The position numbers and the translations under genes are program-made. Of a stretch of DNA of 64,000 nucleotides, positions 7,542 to 15,456 are shown in pieces; within the stretch, counting starts at the first letter, position 1, and each line of letters opens with the position of its first letter. The stretch covers positions 868,001-932,000 of the forward strand of contig CP073261.1 of assembly GCA_019739335.1 (NCBI GenBank). Direction: 5' to 3'. Origin of the DNA: Erythrobacter sp. (lineage in GTDB: Bacteria > Pseudomonadota > Alphaproteobacteria > Sphingomonadales > Sphingomonadaceae). A model generated the notes under the pieces. That model did not search any database. It saw only the letters and a list, made by a program, of their open reading frames with translations, and was not told where the DNA came from.

Positions 7542-7590
7542 GCGTTATCGCCAACAAAACCGAAATCGAGAATCGGAAGAGGATATTCAC

Positions 7591-9078
7591 ATGGGGGCAT
7601 TCCCGCAAACCCTGCATTTCATCGGCACCAACACTCCGCGGCAGGAAGAGTTCTCACTGACTGCGCTCGAAGTGGAGGGCGAGATCCCCGCCGCCATCCA
7701 GGGCGCCTTCTTCCGCGCCGTGCCCGACAATGCCCATGCGCCGATGTTCGACGATGACATCGCGCTCAACCACGACGGCATGATCGCGCGGTTCCATTTC
7801 CACAACGGCCAGGTTGATTATGCGATGAAATATGTCGCGACCGAGCGGTATCTCGCCGAGAAGGAAGCGGGCCGCGCGCTGTTCGGACGCTACCGAAATC
7901 CCTTCACCGACGATCCCAGCGTGGCGGGCAAGGACCGCACCGTGGCCAACACCACTCCGGTCTGGCACGGCGGAAGGCTGTTCATGACCAAGGAGGACGG
8001 GCGCGGTTACGAGGTCAATCCGCACACGCTGGAGACCGTGGGCAAGTGGGACTACGCGGGCAAGCTGCGCTCCGAAACCTTCACCGCGCATCCGCGCATC
8101 GATCCGGTCACCGGCGAGATGTTCTTTTTCGGCTATGAAGCAGGGGGGCTGTGCAGCCTCGATGTCGCCTATTGTATTGCCGACAAAGACGGCAATCTCG
8201 TGCGCGAACAGTGGTTCGATCAGCCCTATTGTTCCACGATCCACGATTTCGTCATCACCGAGAATTACGCGATTTTCCCGCTGTTCCCGACTTTGGCGGA
8301 CCTTGACCGGATCAAGGCGGGCGGCGCGCACTGGGCGCATCATCAGGACCTGCCGAGCTGGTTGGGGATCATGCCGCGCTATGGCGACGTTTCCGAAATG
8401 CGCTGGGTGCAGGGGCCCGTCGGAGTTTCCTGCTTCCACGAAGTCAACGCCTTCGAGCAGGGCGGTACGGTGCATGTCGATCTGTGCCTGACCAGTTCCA
8501 ACGCCTTCCAGTTCATGCGCGAGGCGGGCGGGATCGACATTCCCCAGCAGGCCTTGCAGGGCGCGCTGACCCGCTGGAGCGTGGACATGGGCGCGGAAGA
8601 ACTGGCGATCACCGAACGTCCGCTCGGCCCGCCGGGAGACCTGTGCCGGGTGGAGGATGCGGTGCAGGGGCGCGCCTACGACCGCGCATGGTATCTCAGC
8701 ATGAACCCACAGGCGAAAGGCCCGCCGATGCTGGGCGGCCCGGTGGGTGCGAATTTCAACGCGCTGCTGCGGATCGAGCCGGAGACCGGGCGCCTGGCGA
8801 TGATGGAAACGCCCCCCGGCGCCGCGATAAGCGAACCCGCGCATGTCCCTTCGCCCGAACCCGGTCACGGCGGCTGGCTGCTGAGCGTGATCGATGTGCC
8901 GAACGGCCCGCCGGGTGCGGGCGATCCTTCCGATTACCTTTCCGAGCTGTGGGTGATCGAGGCCGACGCGGTTGAGCGCGGGGCCGTGGCGAAGGTGAAG
9001 CTTGGGCGGCCCTTGCGCAGCCAGGTCCACGGCACCTGGGTGAGTCGGGAGAAGCTCGCCGCCAGCGCCGTGCGCTAG
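7591..9078 (+). CDS. lignostilbene-alpha,beta-dioxygenase (carotenoid oxygenase family, NOV1-type)
   Basis: A 495-residue seven-bladed propeller enzyme. The four iron-binding histidines are His167 (TAHPRID), His218 (STIHDFV), His283 (CFHEVNA) and His480 (SQVHGTW). They match the ligand positions I remember for NOV1 of Novosphingobium aromaticivorans (167, 218, 284, 476). Tyr101 (GRYRNP) and Lys134 (MTKEDG) match the pair that activates the 4-hydroxyl of stilbenes in that subgroup. The expected reaction is O2-dependent cleavage of the central double bond of 4-hydroxystilbenes such as lignostilbene to two aromatic aldehydes, for example vanillin. The ATG follows GGAAGAGG. The enzyme is cytoplasmic, with no signal. 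Expression is probably under the operator at 7530. Confidence 0.92.
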   Translation: MGAFPQTLHFIGTNTPRQEEFSLTALEVEGEIPAAIQGAFFRAVPDNAHAPMFDDDIALNHDGMIARFHFHNGQVDYAMKYVATERYLAEKEAGRALFGRYRNPFTDDPSVAGKDRTVANTTPVWHGGRLFMTKEDGRGYEVNPHTLETVGKWDYAGKLRSETFTAHPRIDPVTGEMFFFGYEAGGLCSLDVAYCIADKDGNLVREQWFDQPYCSTIHDFVITENYAIFPLFPTLADLDRIKAGGAHWAHHQDLPSWLGIMPRYGDVSEMRWVQGPVGVSCFHEVNAFEQGGTVHVDLCLTSSNAFQFMREAGGIDIPQQALQGALTRWSVDMGAEELAITERPLGPPGDLCRVEDAVQGRAYDRAWYLSMNPQAKGPPMLGGPVGANFNALLRIEPETGRLAMMETPPGAAISEPAHVPSPEPGHGGWLLSVIDVPNGPPGAGDPSDYLSELWVIEADAVERGAVAKVKLGRPLRSQVHGTWVSREKLAASAVR

Positions 9079-9081
9079 CGC

Positions 9082-11148
9082 CTACAGGGGCTCGGGCTGC
9101 TGTCCCGCTGAATTGCCGCGCACCGGACGACGTGCCTGCCGTTCGGCCTGCGCCGCCGCGCGTTCGGCGGCCTGTGCCTGCTGCGCCGCCTGCCGCTCGG
9201 CGCGCGCTTGCTGCGCGGCTTCCTGCGCGGCGGCGCGTTCGGCCCGTGCCTGCTGGGCGGCCTGACGTTCGGCAGCCCGCGCGGCATTGGCGGCCTCCCG
9301 CTCGGCCCGCGCCCGCTCGGCATCGGCGCGTTGCTGGGCCTGGGCCTGCTGTTGCGCTGCACGCTCGGCGCGGGCCCGCTCGGCATCGGCACGCTGGGCT
9401 GCACGGGCTTCCTGCTGCGCCGCCCGCTCGGCGCGCACCCGTTCGGCTTCGGCGCGTTCGTTGGCGCGAGCCTGCTGCTGTGCGGCCCGCTCGCTGCGAG
9501 CCCGCTCGGCCTCGGCTTGCTGCGCCGCCCGCGCCTGTTGCTGCGCGGCGCGTTCGGCACGCGCCCGCTCGGCAACTTCGCGTTGGGAGGCACGCGCTGC
9601 GGCAGTCGCCTCGCGTTCGTTCCGGGCGCGGTCGGCTTCGGCGCGCCGGGTGGCACGAGCCTGCTGCTGCTCCGCCCGTGCCGCGCGAGTGCGCTCCGCT
9701 TCGGCGCGCTGTGTTGCACGCGCCTGCTGTTGTTCCGCACGGGCGGCGCGGGCACGCTCGGCCTCGGCGCGCTGGGTAGCCCGTTCGGTGCGTACCCGCT
9801 CCTGCTCACGCCGGGTCGCCTCGCGCTCGTTGCGGACCCGTGCGGCATCCACACGTGCGCTGGCCCGTTCGGTGCGGGCGCGTTCGACAGCGGCACGTGC
9901 GCTCACGCGTTCGTTGCGGACGCGCACCTGGTCGCGACGCGATTGCTCGCGCTCGGCCCTGATGCGATCAGCACCAGCGTGCGCGCTCACGCGATCGAAC
10001 CGGGATTGCTGGCGCTCGTAACGCGCGCGTTCGGCCGCAGCGCGATCACTCGCCCGTTCGGCACGCTCACTGTGCCTCTCGCGGCGCACCACTTGGCGAT
10101 CCGCACGGTGGCGCACGGCCTCCGCGCGAAGTGCCTGACGCCGCTCGCGGTCCCGTTCCGCCACCGGGGGCGGGGCCAGCAACGATCCGGCGTTGCTACC
10201 GCGCCAGGCGCGATCCGCGCCGCGCCACCAACCGGAACGGGTATCGTCGCTACGGTCGCGATGCCATTCGCGGTCATCGTCGCGGTTGCGATCCCATCCG
10301 CGGTCGTTGTCCCGCTCACGGCCCCATTGGCGATTATCGTCACGGTCGCGGTCGCGCCGCCACTCGGAACGAGCTTCGTTGCGATCCCGGCGGGAGGCGT
10401 CCCAGGCATTGCCGCGATAGGACCAGTTCACCCGCTGACGATGGAGCGGACGATGCCATTCGGAAGCGGGGCGATAATGGCTCTGGTAGACGGGCCGGTA
10501 ATCGCGACCGGTCCAGTAATCCGAACCAAAGCCGTAGTCGTAGCCATAATCGTCGCCGCCACGATAATCATAGTCGTCCGCATATCCGCTGTCGTCAGTC
10601 GAGCCGGTCAACAGGCCCACGGCCAGCAGGGCGAGGCTGACCCAGTGGCTCAAATCCCCTGCAGCGAACCCAGACAGGTTGCCAGATGAGGTGCCGTAGT
10701 CGTCGGCATAGCCATCGCCGTAGTCTTCTGCGTAGTTGCTGTCCGGGTAATCGGCGTAGTCCTGTCTGTTGCTGCTGTAATAATCCGCGCCGTAATTGAC
10801 GGGGCTGTCGTCAGCAGGATGGAAGGAATCATCATCCCCGTAAGCCGCGCCAGAGCCGAGATAGGCTGGCTGCGCCGGACCGGTGGGAAAATAGCCCGCG
10901 TCGATCCATTGGGGCGCGGCGGCCCGGTAACCCCAACCTGCCGACGACTCAGAGGTCACAACCGCGAAGGCGGCGTCATCCGTCGAAGCCGGGTCATCTT
11001 CGACCTGCATTTCGGCCAGCCTGCTATCCAGTTCGGCCAACGACAGCAGCGAATCCTGTGACGGCGCGGATACCGGCTGCTCCGAACAGGCGGCAAGCGC
11101 CAGTGCGAGTAGCGATGCAGTTGCTTTCAGGCTAATGGGTCCACGCAT
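9082..11148 (-). CDS. Arg/Ala/Glu-repeat coiled-coil lipoprotein
   Basis: About 688 residues in three zones. Residues 1-18 are a lipoprotein signal (ALALAACSE). Residues about 60-230 are rich in Tyr, Asp and Gly (YADDYG, DDYGYDYG) with a short hydrophobic segment WVSLALLAVGLLTG. Residues about 230-370 are full of Arg/Asp/Trp (RDRDRDDNRQWGRERD). From about 380 onward there is almost pure Arg/Ala/Glu/Gln helix. Eight consecutive 21-residue units of the type AEAERARAERAAQQQARA-x-x-R lie at about 461-628. No enzymatic motif is visible. A long envelope-anchored helix or coiled coil, perhaps nucleic-acid- or polyanion-binding, is plausible. The start may also be ATG at 11157. The dioxygenase gene converges on it, three bases away. 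Confidence 0.75.
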   Translation of the reverse strand: MRGPISLKATASLLALALAACSEQPVSAPSQDSLLSLAELDSRLAEMQVEDDPASTDDAAFAVVTSESSAGWGYRAAAPQWIDAGYFPTGPAQPAYLGSGAAYGDDDSFHPADDSPVNYGADYYSSNRQDYADYPDSNYAEDYGDGYADDYGTSSGNLSGFAAGDLSHWVSLALLAVGLLTGSTDDSGYADDYDYRGGDDYGYDYGFGSDYWTGRDYRPVYQSHYRPASEWHRPLHRQRVNWSYRGNAWDASRRDRNEARSEWRRDRDRDDNRQWGRERDNDRGWDRNRDDDREWHRDRSDDTRSGWWRGADRAWRGSNAGSLLAPPPVAERDRERRQALRAEAVRHRADRQVVRRERHSERAERASDRAAAERARYERQQSRFDRVSAHAGADRIRAEREQSRRDQVRVRNERVSARAAVERARTERASARVDAARVRNEREATRREQERVRTERATQRAEAERARAARAEQQQARATQRAEAERTRAARAEQQQARATRRAEADRARNEREATAAARASQREVAERARAERAAQQQARAAQQAEAERARSERAAQQQARANERAEAERVRAERAAQQEARAAQRADAERARAERAAQQQAQAQQRADAERARAEREAANAARAAERQAAQQARAERAAAQEAAQQARAERQAAQQAQAAERAAAQAERQARRPVRGNSAGQQPEPL
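9265..9768 (-). repeat. eight tandem 63-bp repeats inside the lipoprotein gene
   Basis: The minus strand encodes eight successive 21-residue blocks (three heptads each), all in frame. The sixth position-group reads AERAAQQQARA or close variants in most copies. Units differ at a few residues, so the array is old or diverging rather than a perfect minisatellite. Confidence 0.75.
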
Positions 11149-11304
11149 GATGATCATCCCCGGTTCCGGTAATCTGTTCATATTTGCGCTTGCGAAGCTG
11201 AACGATGCATGGGGGCGCGGTTCATCTTGCGTGAAGCCTTGGCGAGGCTTGCGGCCCGCTGGCCCTGCGGCATAAGAAAGGCGGTGGAAGGAGTAACCCG
11301 TCAG

Positions 11305-11781
11305 ATGACAGCAGGTGACAGCGTGGAGAACACCGGGAGGGTCGGCTCGATCTTCTGGATCTATCACCTGAGCCGGCTGGTATTCGGCGGCTGGTGGCTA
11401 TTTTCCGGGCTGATGCATTTTGTCTGGCCCGAACTCCAGCCGCTGGGGAACGAACAACCGGCAATCGACTTTACGCTGGCGCTGATGGCAAGCGGGTTGT
11501 TCGACGTGATCAAGCTGCTCGAAGTCGTGCTTGGGCTGCTGATCCTCGCCAATCGCGCCATGCCGCTGGCTCTGCTGGCGCTGGTCCCCATCAATATCGT
11601 GATCGTCTATTGGAACTTCGTACTCGACGAAGGTTTGGTCGAATGGACCTTCGGAGCGATGTCGATCCTGTTCAACATTATCCTCGCGTGGCCATGGCGG
11701 CGGTATTTCTGGCCGCTGTTCGTCTGGCGCGGAACGGCAGACCATTCCGCACGGCCCGGCATCCAGGATTTCCGCATCTAG
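11305..11781 (+). CDS. DoxX-like small integral membrane protein
   Basis: About 158 residues with four hydrophobic segments. Segment 1 contains RLVFGGWWLFSGLMHFVWP, the DoxX-type start with its G-x-x-H; then come ALMASGLFDVIKLLEVVLGLLILA, MPLALLALVPINIVIVYWNFVLD and WTFGAMSILFNIILAW. The family includes thiosulfate:quinone oxidoreductase subunits and many carriers of unknown role. The frame is open to 11209, but ATG 11305 directly precedes the conserved part and has GGAG twelve bases before it. The gene is divergent from the repeat lipoprotein and convergent with the DUF1097 gene. No function beyond the membrane family can be given. Confidence 0.7.
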   Translation: MTAGDSVENTGRVGSIFWIYHLSRLVFGGWWLFSGLMHFVWPELQPLGNEQPAIDFTLALMASGLFDVIKLLEVVLGLLILANRAMPLALLALVPINIVIVYWNFVLDEGLVEWTFGAMSILFNIILAWPWRRYFWPLFVWRGTADHSARPGIQDFRI

Positions 11782-11789
11782 CCTTTGAA

Positions 11790-11817
11790 GGGCGAGGAAA
11801 CCGTCGCTCCCTCGCCC
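11790..11817. terminator. hairpin between convergent genes
   Basis: GGGCGAGG at 11790-11797 pairs with CCTCGCCC at 11810-11817. It lies just after the DoxX-like stop and before the DUF1097 stop, so it could end transcription from both sides. There is no strong T run. Confidence 0.45.
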
Positions 11818-11829
11818 CCCTGATACTGC

Positions 11830-12339
11830 TTACACTGCATCCTTCTTTGTCAGGGCATTGGCCAGGTATTCGGAAACGATCCCGAACAGTGCGCCGATGA
11901 TGATCGAGATTACGGTCGGTCCGATAGCGCGTAGCGGATCGAGACCGTCCTCCCCTGCCATAAGGAAGGTCGCCCCGGCAACTGAAGCAAAGCCGTAAAC
12001 ACTGGCCGGAATGGTGGCGAGAAAGGGAATCCTGCTGGCAAGGCAGATGACGAAGGCACCCAAGCCCACCGCGACCGGACCGGCAAAATCGCCCAAACCT
12101 GCGAACGGTCCCATCAGTGCGAGAATGGCGGCGAGACCAACCAGAGCGCCGAAGCTCATCCCCGCCATTGCTGTGGTCATTCCCTTCACGCCACCGCCGG
12201 AATGGAAGTGGCAGCCCCAGGCGACGAAACTGACCCAGACCAGCCCCGGTAGCAGTTCTGCCAGTGGTACACCGAACAGCCAGGTATCGAGTATGGCGAG
12301 CAGGCCCACAGATAGGGCCAGCGCGAGATATGCGGTCAT
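11830..12339 (-). CDS. DUF1097 family membrane protein
   Basis: A 169-residue protein with about five hydrophobic helices. Recognisable DUF1097 features are the N-terminal pair of helices, the stretch FVAWGCHFHSGGGVKGM followed by MAGMSFGALVGL, and the C-terminal ISIIIGALFGIVSEYLA. E. coli YcdZ is a relative of unknown role. I chose ATG 12339, which has an AGAGGG about nine bases upstream, over GTG 12357 six codons earlier. It is a single-gene unit on the minus strand, with the histidine kinase gene ending 145 bases upstream in the same direction. A transport or channel role is possible but unproven. Confidence 0.75.
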   Translation of the reverse strand: MTAYLALALSVGLLAILDTWLFGVPLAELLPGLVWVSFVAWGCHFHSGGGVKGMTTAMAGMSFGALVGLAAILALMGPFAGLGDFAGPVAVGLGAFVICLASRIPFLATIPASVYGFASVAGATFLMAGEDGLDPLRAIGPTVISIIIGALFGIVSEYLANALTKKDAV

Positions 12340-12484
12340 GGTAGTTTCCCTCTCCACTAAGCGGCCTCTGCGGACCGCTGGAAAAGGCAGACTAAGTCAA
12401 CCTTGGAGAATGTCCATAGGAGGAATTGAGAACAGCAGGAATGGACAGGCGCAATCTCATCCCGGCATCCACCCAGAAGAAACG

Positions 12485-13495
12485 TCAGGTGGCAGCGAGA
12501 CTGGAAAGGACGAGCGAGCGGCCGGTTACCCCTGCCTCCACCCGGTAAGCTGCGCGCGCCTGCTGCGCAAACGCCACCATCAGGCGCTCGCCCAGTCCTG
12601 ACGACGGCACTGCATCTGCGGTGCCCACGCCATCATCGGCGATGGCCAGGGTCCATTCGTGCTGATCGCCATCGAAGCGAACTTTCACCTTACCGTCGCG
12701 GCCATCGGGAAAAGCATATTTCGCGCAGTTGGTGAGCGCTTCATTGGTGAACAGGCCGATCGCCACCGCCACTTCGCGCGGCATGGTACGCGTATTGCCG
12801 CCGATTTCGACATCGACGGTAACATTTTCCCTGAACGCCCCCCGGGCCACGCGATCTACGACTTCGACCAGATAGTCGCGCATGGATATCACCGCTCCCT
12901 CCCCCTGGCTGTGCGCAAGGTTCGCATAGGCCGAAGCGAAGGAGTGGATCCGGGTGATGGCAAGATCCAGGGCCCCTGCCACTTCGGGTGACTTCTCTCT
13001 CCGCTTCTGGGTTTCGAGCAGACTGGCAGCGAGCGCGAAGTTGTTTCGCGTGCGATGCTCCAGTTCCTGCTGCAGCAGTTGACGGCGCGCGATCTCCTCG
13101 TCCCGCTGTTCGATGGCGCGGACCACAGCCCTGCGGAAGGCCTCCGCGAATAGGAGAACGACCAGCCCCGAAATTGCATTCATCGCCACGCGCGCCGCGC
13201 CACCGGCCTCGAGGAATATGAACGAATACTGCAGCGGCAGGACGAAATACCAGGCCCAAAGCAGGCTGGAGGCATAAGCAACGACGCCAGCCTGCCAATG
13301 TCCATAGAGCGCGGCAATCAGAATGGCGGGGTAGATCAGCGAGAACGGGCCAGCTGACGGCGCCCAGACATCGAGCAGGCTGCGCAGGCCGATGACTGCC
13401 AGCGTGCAGCCGAGGCCGAACAGGCATTGCATGGCAATTCTTACGCGCGGCGCGACAAAGCGCCGTCCAACGTCGAAAGTGGCTAGACGATACAT
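12485..13495 (-). CDS. HWE/HisKA_2-type sensor histidine kinase with DUF4118-like membrane domain
   Basis: About 336 residues. The first 125 hold four close-packed membrane helices (for example PFSLIYPAILIAALYGHWQAG), like the DUF4118 module of KdpD. The phospho-acceptor helix is LEHRTRNNFALAASLLETQ with His147, the H-R-x-x-N-N form of HisKA_2/HWE kinases rather than the classical H-box. The ATPase part has FTNEALTNCAKYAFP (N box) and IADDGVGTADAV followed by SSGLGERLM (G boxes). These kinases often feed the alphaproteobacterial general stress response. No response regulator lies next to it. The start could also be a TTG at 13519. The input signal is unknown, as there is no large periplasmic domain. 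Confidence 0.85.
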   Translation of the reverse strand: MYRLATFDVGRRFVAPRVRIAMQCLFGLGCTLAVIGLRSLLDVWAPSAGPFSLIYPAILIAALYGHWQAGVVAYASSLLWAWYFVLPLQYSFIFLEAGGAARVAMNAISGLVVLLFAEAFRRAVVRAIEQRDEEIARRQLLQQELEHRTRNNFALAASLLETQKRREKSPEVAGALDLAITRIHSFASAYANLAHSQGEGAVISMRDYLVEVVDRVARGAFRENVTVDVEIGGNTRTMPREVAVAIGLFTNEALTNCAKYAFPDGRDGKVKVRFDGDQHEWTLAIADDGVGTADAVPSSGLGERLMVAFAQQARAAYRVEAGVTGRSLVLSSLAAT

Positions 13496-13594
13496 GCGGC
13501 GACCCGTTGCGGGCGACAATCGCCCTATATATGCAACATACCGCCTAAAGTCTGTACTGGCGACTCATTTTGTCATCCCGGTGGGTGCGATCGC

Positions 13595-14125
13595 TCATGT
13601 AAGTGCATAGTATCGCAGACAATTGCCGTCTGCCTTGCGTTCGCCCACGCCGATGAAGACATGCTTGGTCAGCCAGTCGTGCTTGCCGATGGGGCATTCG
13701 AAAGTCGGGTTGCCGCGCAGGTAATAGTCTTCGTGCGGCACCGGTTCGCCATTGCCGAAAGCCCAATCGCGCAGGCGCTGCATCGTTTCGGGCTTGCGGC
13801 CCCAGAGGAAGCCCTTGTTGTTGAGCAGGATGATCGTGCCGTCGTCCTCCTCGAGCAGGTAACGCGCGTCGAACACCGCGACGTCGTCCGGCCGGAAATA
13901 GGCATAGTCGCCGCCCGATCCGGGCACCGCGCGGCCTTTCAGCAGCGGGCCGACGAAGGTTCCGCCCTGCACCAACACCGCCGTGCGCATCCCGCCGCTG
14001 GGATGGGGGGTAATGGTGTGGACTTCGGGGAAGGTGAGCCGCACTTCCATCACGAATTCCAGGCGCGGATTGTCGAGTGCGCTGTATGGCGCGGTGAACG
14101 GGGTGGTGTCGGAAAACTGGCTCAT
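13595..14125 (-). CDS. DUF3237 domain protein
   Basis: A 176-residue protein of the DUF3237 (UPF0311) family. Hallmarks are LEFVMEVRLTFPEVHTI, PHPSGGMRTAVLVQGGTFVGP and GSGGDYAYFRPDD, with DARYLLEEDDGTIILLNNKGFLWG in the middle. It is probably a soluble barrel. The ATG lies two bases after the stop of the SDR gene, so the pair is one transcriptional unit. The family often sits in degradative clusters next to dehydrogenases, but I know of no established activity. There is no signal peptide. The C-terminal quarter (HDWLTKHVFIGVGER) is also typical of the family, so the gene is complete. Confidence 0.85.
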   Translation of the reverse strand: MSQFSDTTPFTAPYSALDNPRLEFVMEVRLTFPEVHTITPHPSGGMRTAVLVQGGTFVGPLLKGRAVPGSGGDYAYFRPDDVAVFDARYLLEEDDGTIILLNNKGFLWGRKPETMQRLRDWAFGNGEPVPHEDYYLRGNPTFECPIGKHDWLTKHVFIGVGERKADGNCLRYYALT

Positions 14126-14127
14126 GC

Positions 14128-14877
14128 TTACCTCAGTTCGATCAGTCCGCCGTCGACGAACAGGTTGGCACCGGTGATGAAAGCGGCATCGTCGCTGGCG
14201 AGGAACAGCACCGCCTTGGCCACTTCGTCGGCCTCGCCCATCCGGTGCATCGGGATATTGGCGATCATCATGTCCTTGAGCGCGGCGACATCGGCGTGGC
14301 TCATACCCGGATTGCGGTGCAGCAGCGGGGTGTCGATCGGGCCGGGGCTGACCACGTTGACGCGTATGCCGTGCGGCACCAGTTCCTTGGCGAAGACCTT
14401 CATCGCCATGTACAGGCCCGCCTTGGCGGCGGCATAGGCGGCATTGCCTTCCAGCGCCCCGTGCGCGCCGATGCTGCCCGTGACCACTACGCTGCTGCCG
14501 CGCCCCAAAGGCCGCCGGGCCTTCTGCAAGGCGAACACGCAGCCGCGCAGGTTGATCGCATGGACATGGTCCCACGCCTCTTCGGTGATCTCTTCGAGCG
14601 GGGCGAAACCGCCGACCCCGGCGTTAATGTAAAGCACGTCGATCCGCCCATGCGCCGCCTCGACCGCCTGCACTACGGCCTCGGTGGCGGCGGGATCGGC
14701 GATATCGGAGCGGTAGCCTGTTGCGCCAGGAATTTCGGCCACGGCAGCATCGATGGTCGTCTGTTCGCGCCCGGTCAGGTGCACCGTGCCGCCCTCTGCG
14801 GCGAACGCCTTGGCGGCGGCGAGGCCCATGCCGGAGTTGCCGCCGAGGACGAGGACGATCTTGTTTTCAAATCTCAT
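14128..14877 (-). CDS. short-chain dehydrogenase/reductase
   Basis: A classical 249-residue SDR. The cofactor loop is LGGNSGMGLA (residues 11-20, the TGxxxGxG position), the structural NAG is in YINAGVGG, and the catalytic set is Ser in VTGSIGAHG with Tyr and Lys in AAYAAAKAG. PGPIDTPLL follows. The fold is cytoplasmic and NAD(P)-dependent. It is upstream of, and coupled to, the DUF3237 gene. A palindromic repeat separates it from the SnoaL-like gene at 14999-15388, which reads the same way, so both may share the operator at 15415. The substrate cannot be read from sequence; context suggests an alcohol or ketone intermediate of aromatic side-chain breakdown. Confidence 0.88.
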   Translation of the reverse strand: MRFENKIVLVLGGNSGMGLAAAKAFAAEGGTVHLTGREQTTIDAAVAEIPGATGYRSDIADPAATEAVVQAVEAAHGRIDVLYINAGVGGFAPLEEITEEAWDHVHAINLRGCVFALQKARRPLGRGSSVVVTGSIGAHGALEGNAAYAAAKAGLYMAMKVFAKELVPHGIRVNVVSPGPIDTPLLHRNPGMSHADVAALKDMMIANIPMHRMGEADEVAKAVLFLASDDAAFITGANLFVDGGLIELR

Positions 14878-14892
14878 TCAATTCCCTCCCTT

Positions 14893-14992
14893 CGTCATTG
14901 CGAGGAGCCGAAGGCGACGCGGCAATCCAGTCCTACTGTTACGAGAATGCGAGAGGTCCGGACTGGATTGCTTCGCTTCGCTCGCAATGACG
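14893..14992. repeat. palindromic repeat, family A copy 1
   Basis: A 100-base element with ends CGTCATTGCGAG and CTCGCAATGACG, internal GCGGCAATCCAGTCC and GGACTGGATTGC arms, and an AT-richer centre. A close copy lies at 56856-56954. It resembles the intergenic REP-like elements abundant in alphaproteobacteria. Confidence 0.85.
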
Positions 14993-14998
14993 ACAGTT

Positions 14999-15388
14999 CT
15001 AAAACGGCGACAATGGATTCTGCCGCGCCGGGTCGACATCCTGCATCACGTCCCAGTGCTCGGCGATCAGGCCGTTCTCCACCCGGAAAATGTCCATCAC
15101 CGCAAAGCCCGGATCGCCTGCGTGGCGGATGACGTGGTAGTGCAGGGTAACGTGATCGCCGTCGACAAAGGCGCGGTGGAGGATCTGCTCGGCTTCGCCC
15201 GGCTGACTGCGCGCCCAGTCGAGAAAGCCTTTCAGCGCCTCGCGCCCCGGCTGCACGTGCTGGTGATGCTGGATGTAACCGGGCGAAATATACTCATCGA
15301 CACGGCTACTATCGAGCGGAACGAGCACATTCTCGAACATCGCCACCACCAGATCCAGATTGGCCTGCTCTTGCGCTGTGCGGCTCAT
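14999..15388 (-). CDS. SnoaL-like polyketide-cyclase-family protein
   Basis: A 129-residue protein of the SnoaL (ester cyclase) type. It begins with an amphipathic helix (EQANLDLVVAMFENVL), then YISPGYIQHHQHVQPGREALKGFLDWA, VDGDHVTLHYHV and the characteristic FAVMDIFRVENGLIAEHWDVMQDV near the C-terminus. That ending, DxFRxExGxIxEHWD, is the family signature. The ATG at 15388 has GAGAGG six bases upstream; an in-frame extension upstream would run through the operator and was rejected. It is divergent from another SnoaL-like gene, with a TAAC-N4-GTTA operator between them. The activity may be hydration, isomerisation or lysis; not determined. Confidence 0.85.
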   Translation of the reverse strand: MSRTAQEQANLDLVVAMFENVLVPLDSSRVDEYISPGYIQHHQHVQPGREALKGFLDWARSQPGEAEQILHRAFVDGDHVTLHYHVIRHAGDPGFAVMDIFRVENGLIAEHWDVMQDVDPARQNPLSPF

Positions 15389-15414
15389 CGGTCCTCTCCC
15401 TCTTGCGACAATGC

Positions 15415-15426
15415 TAACGAGTGTTA
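15415..15426. promoter_or_regulatory. TAAC-N4-GTTA operator, copy 4 (divergent promoter)
   Basis: TAACGAGTGTTA lies in the 68-base gap between two divergent SnoaL-like genes (starts 15388 minus, 15457 plus). The flanks also match other copies (a following CGA, as at 637-639). Confidence 0.65.
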
Positions 15427-15456
15427 CGATGCGAGGCAATGGGGAGAGGAGGAAGC

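Noticed and set aside
7654..9030. Minus-strand open frame opposite the lignostilbene dioxygenase
   Set aside because: The plus strand encodes all catalytic residues of the dioxygenase; the antisense product has no recognisable domain.
9265..9768. CRISPR-like array
   Set aside because: The 63-base units are contiguous, in frame and coding; there are no unique spacers between constant repeats.
9208..10689. Plus-strand open frame of Gly/Leu/Ala-rich sequence through the lipoprotein repeats
   Set aside because: It is a by-product of the repetitive GC-rich codons; the opposite strand has a lipoprotein signal and regular heptads.
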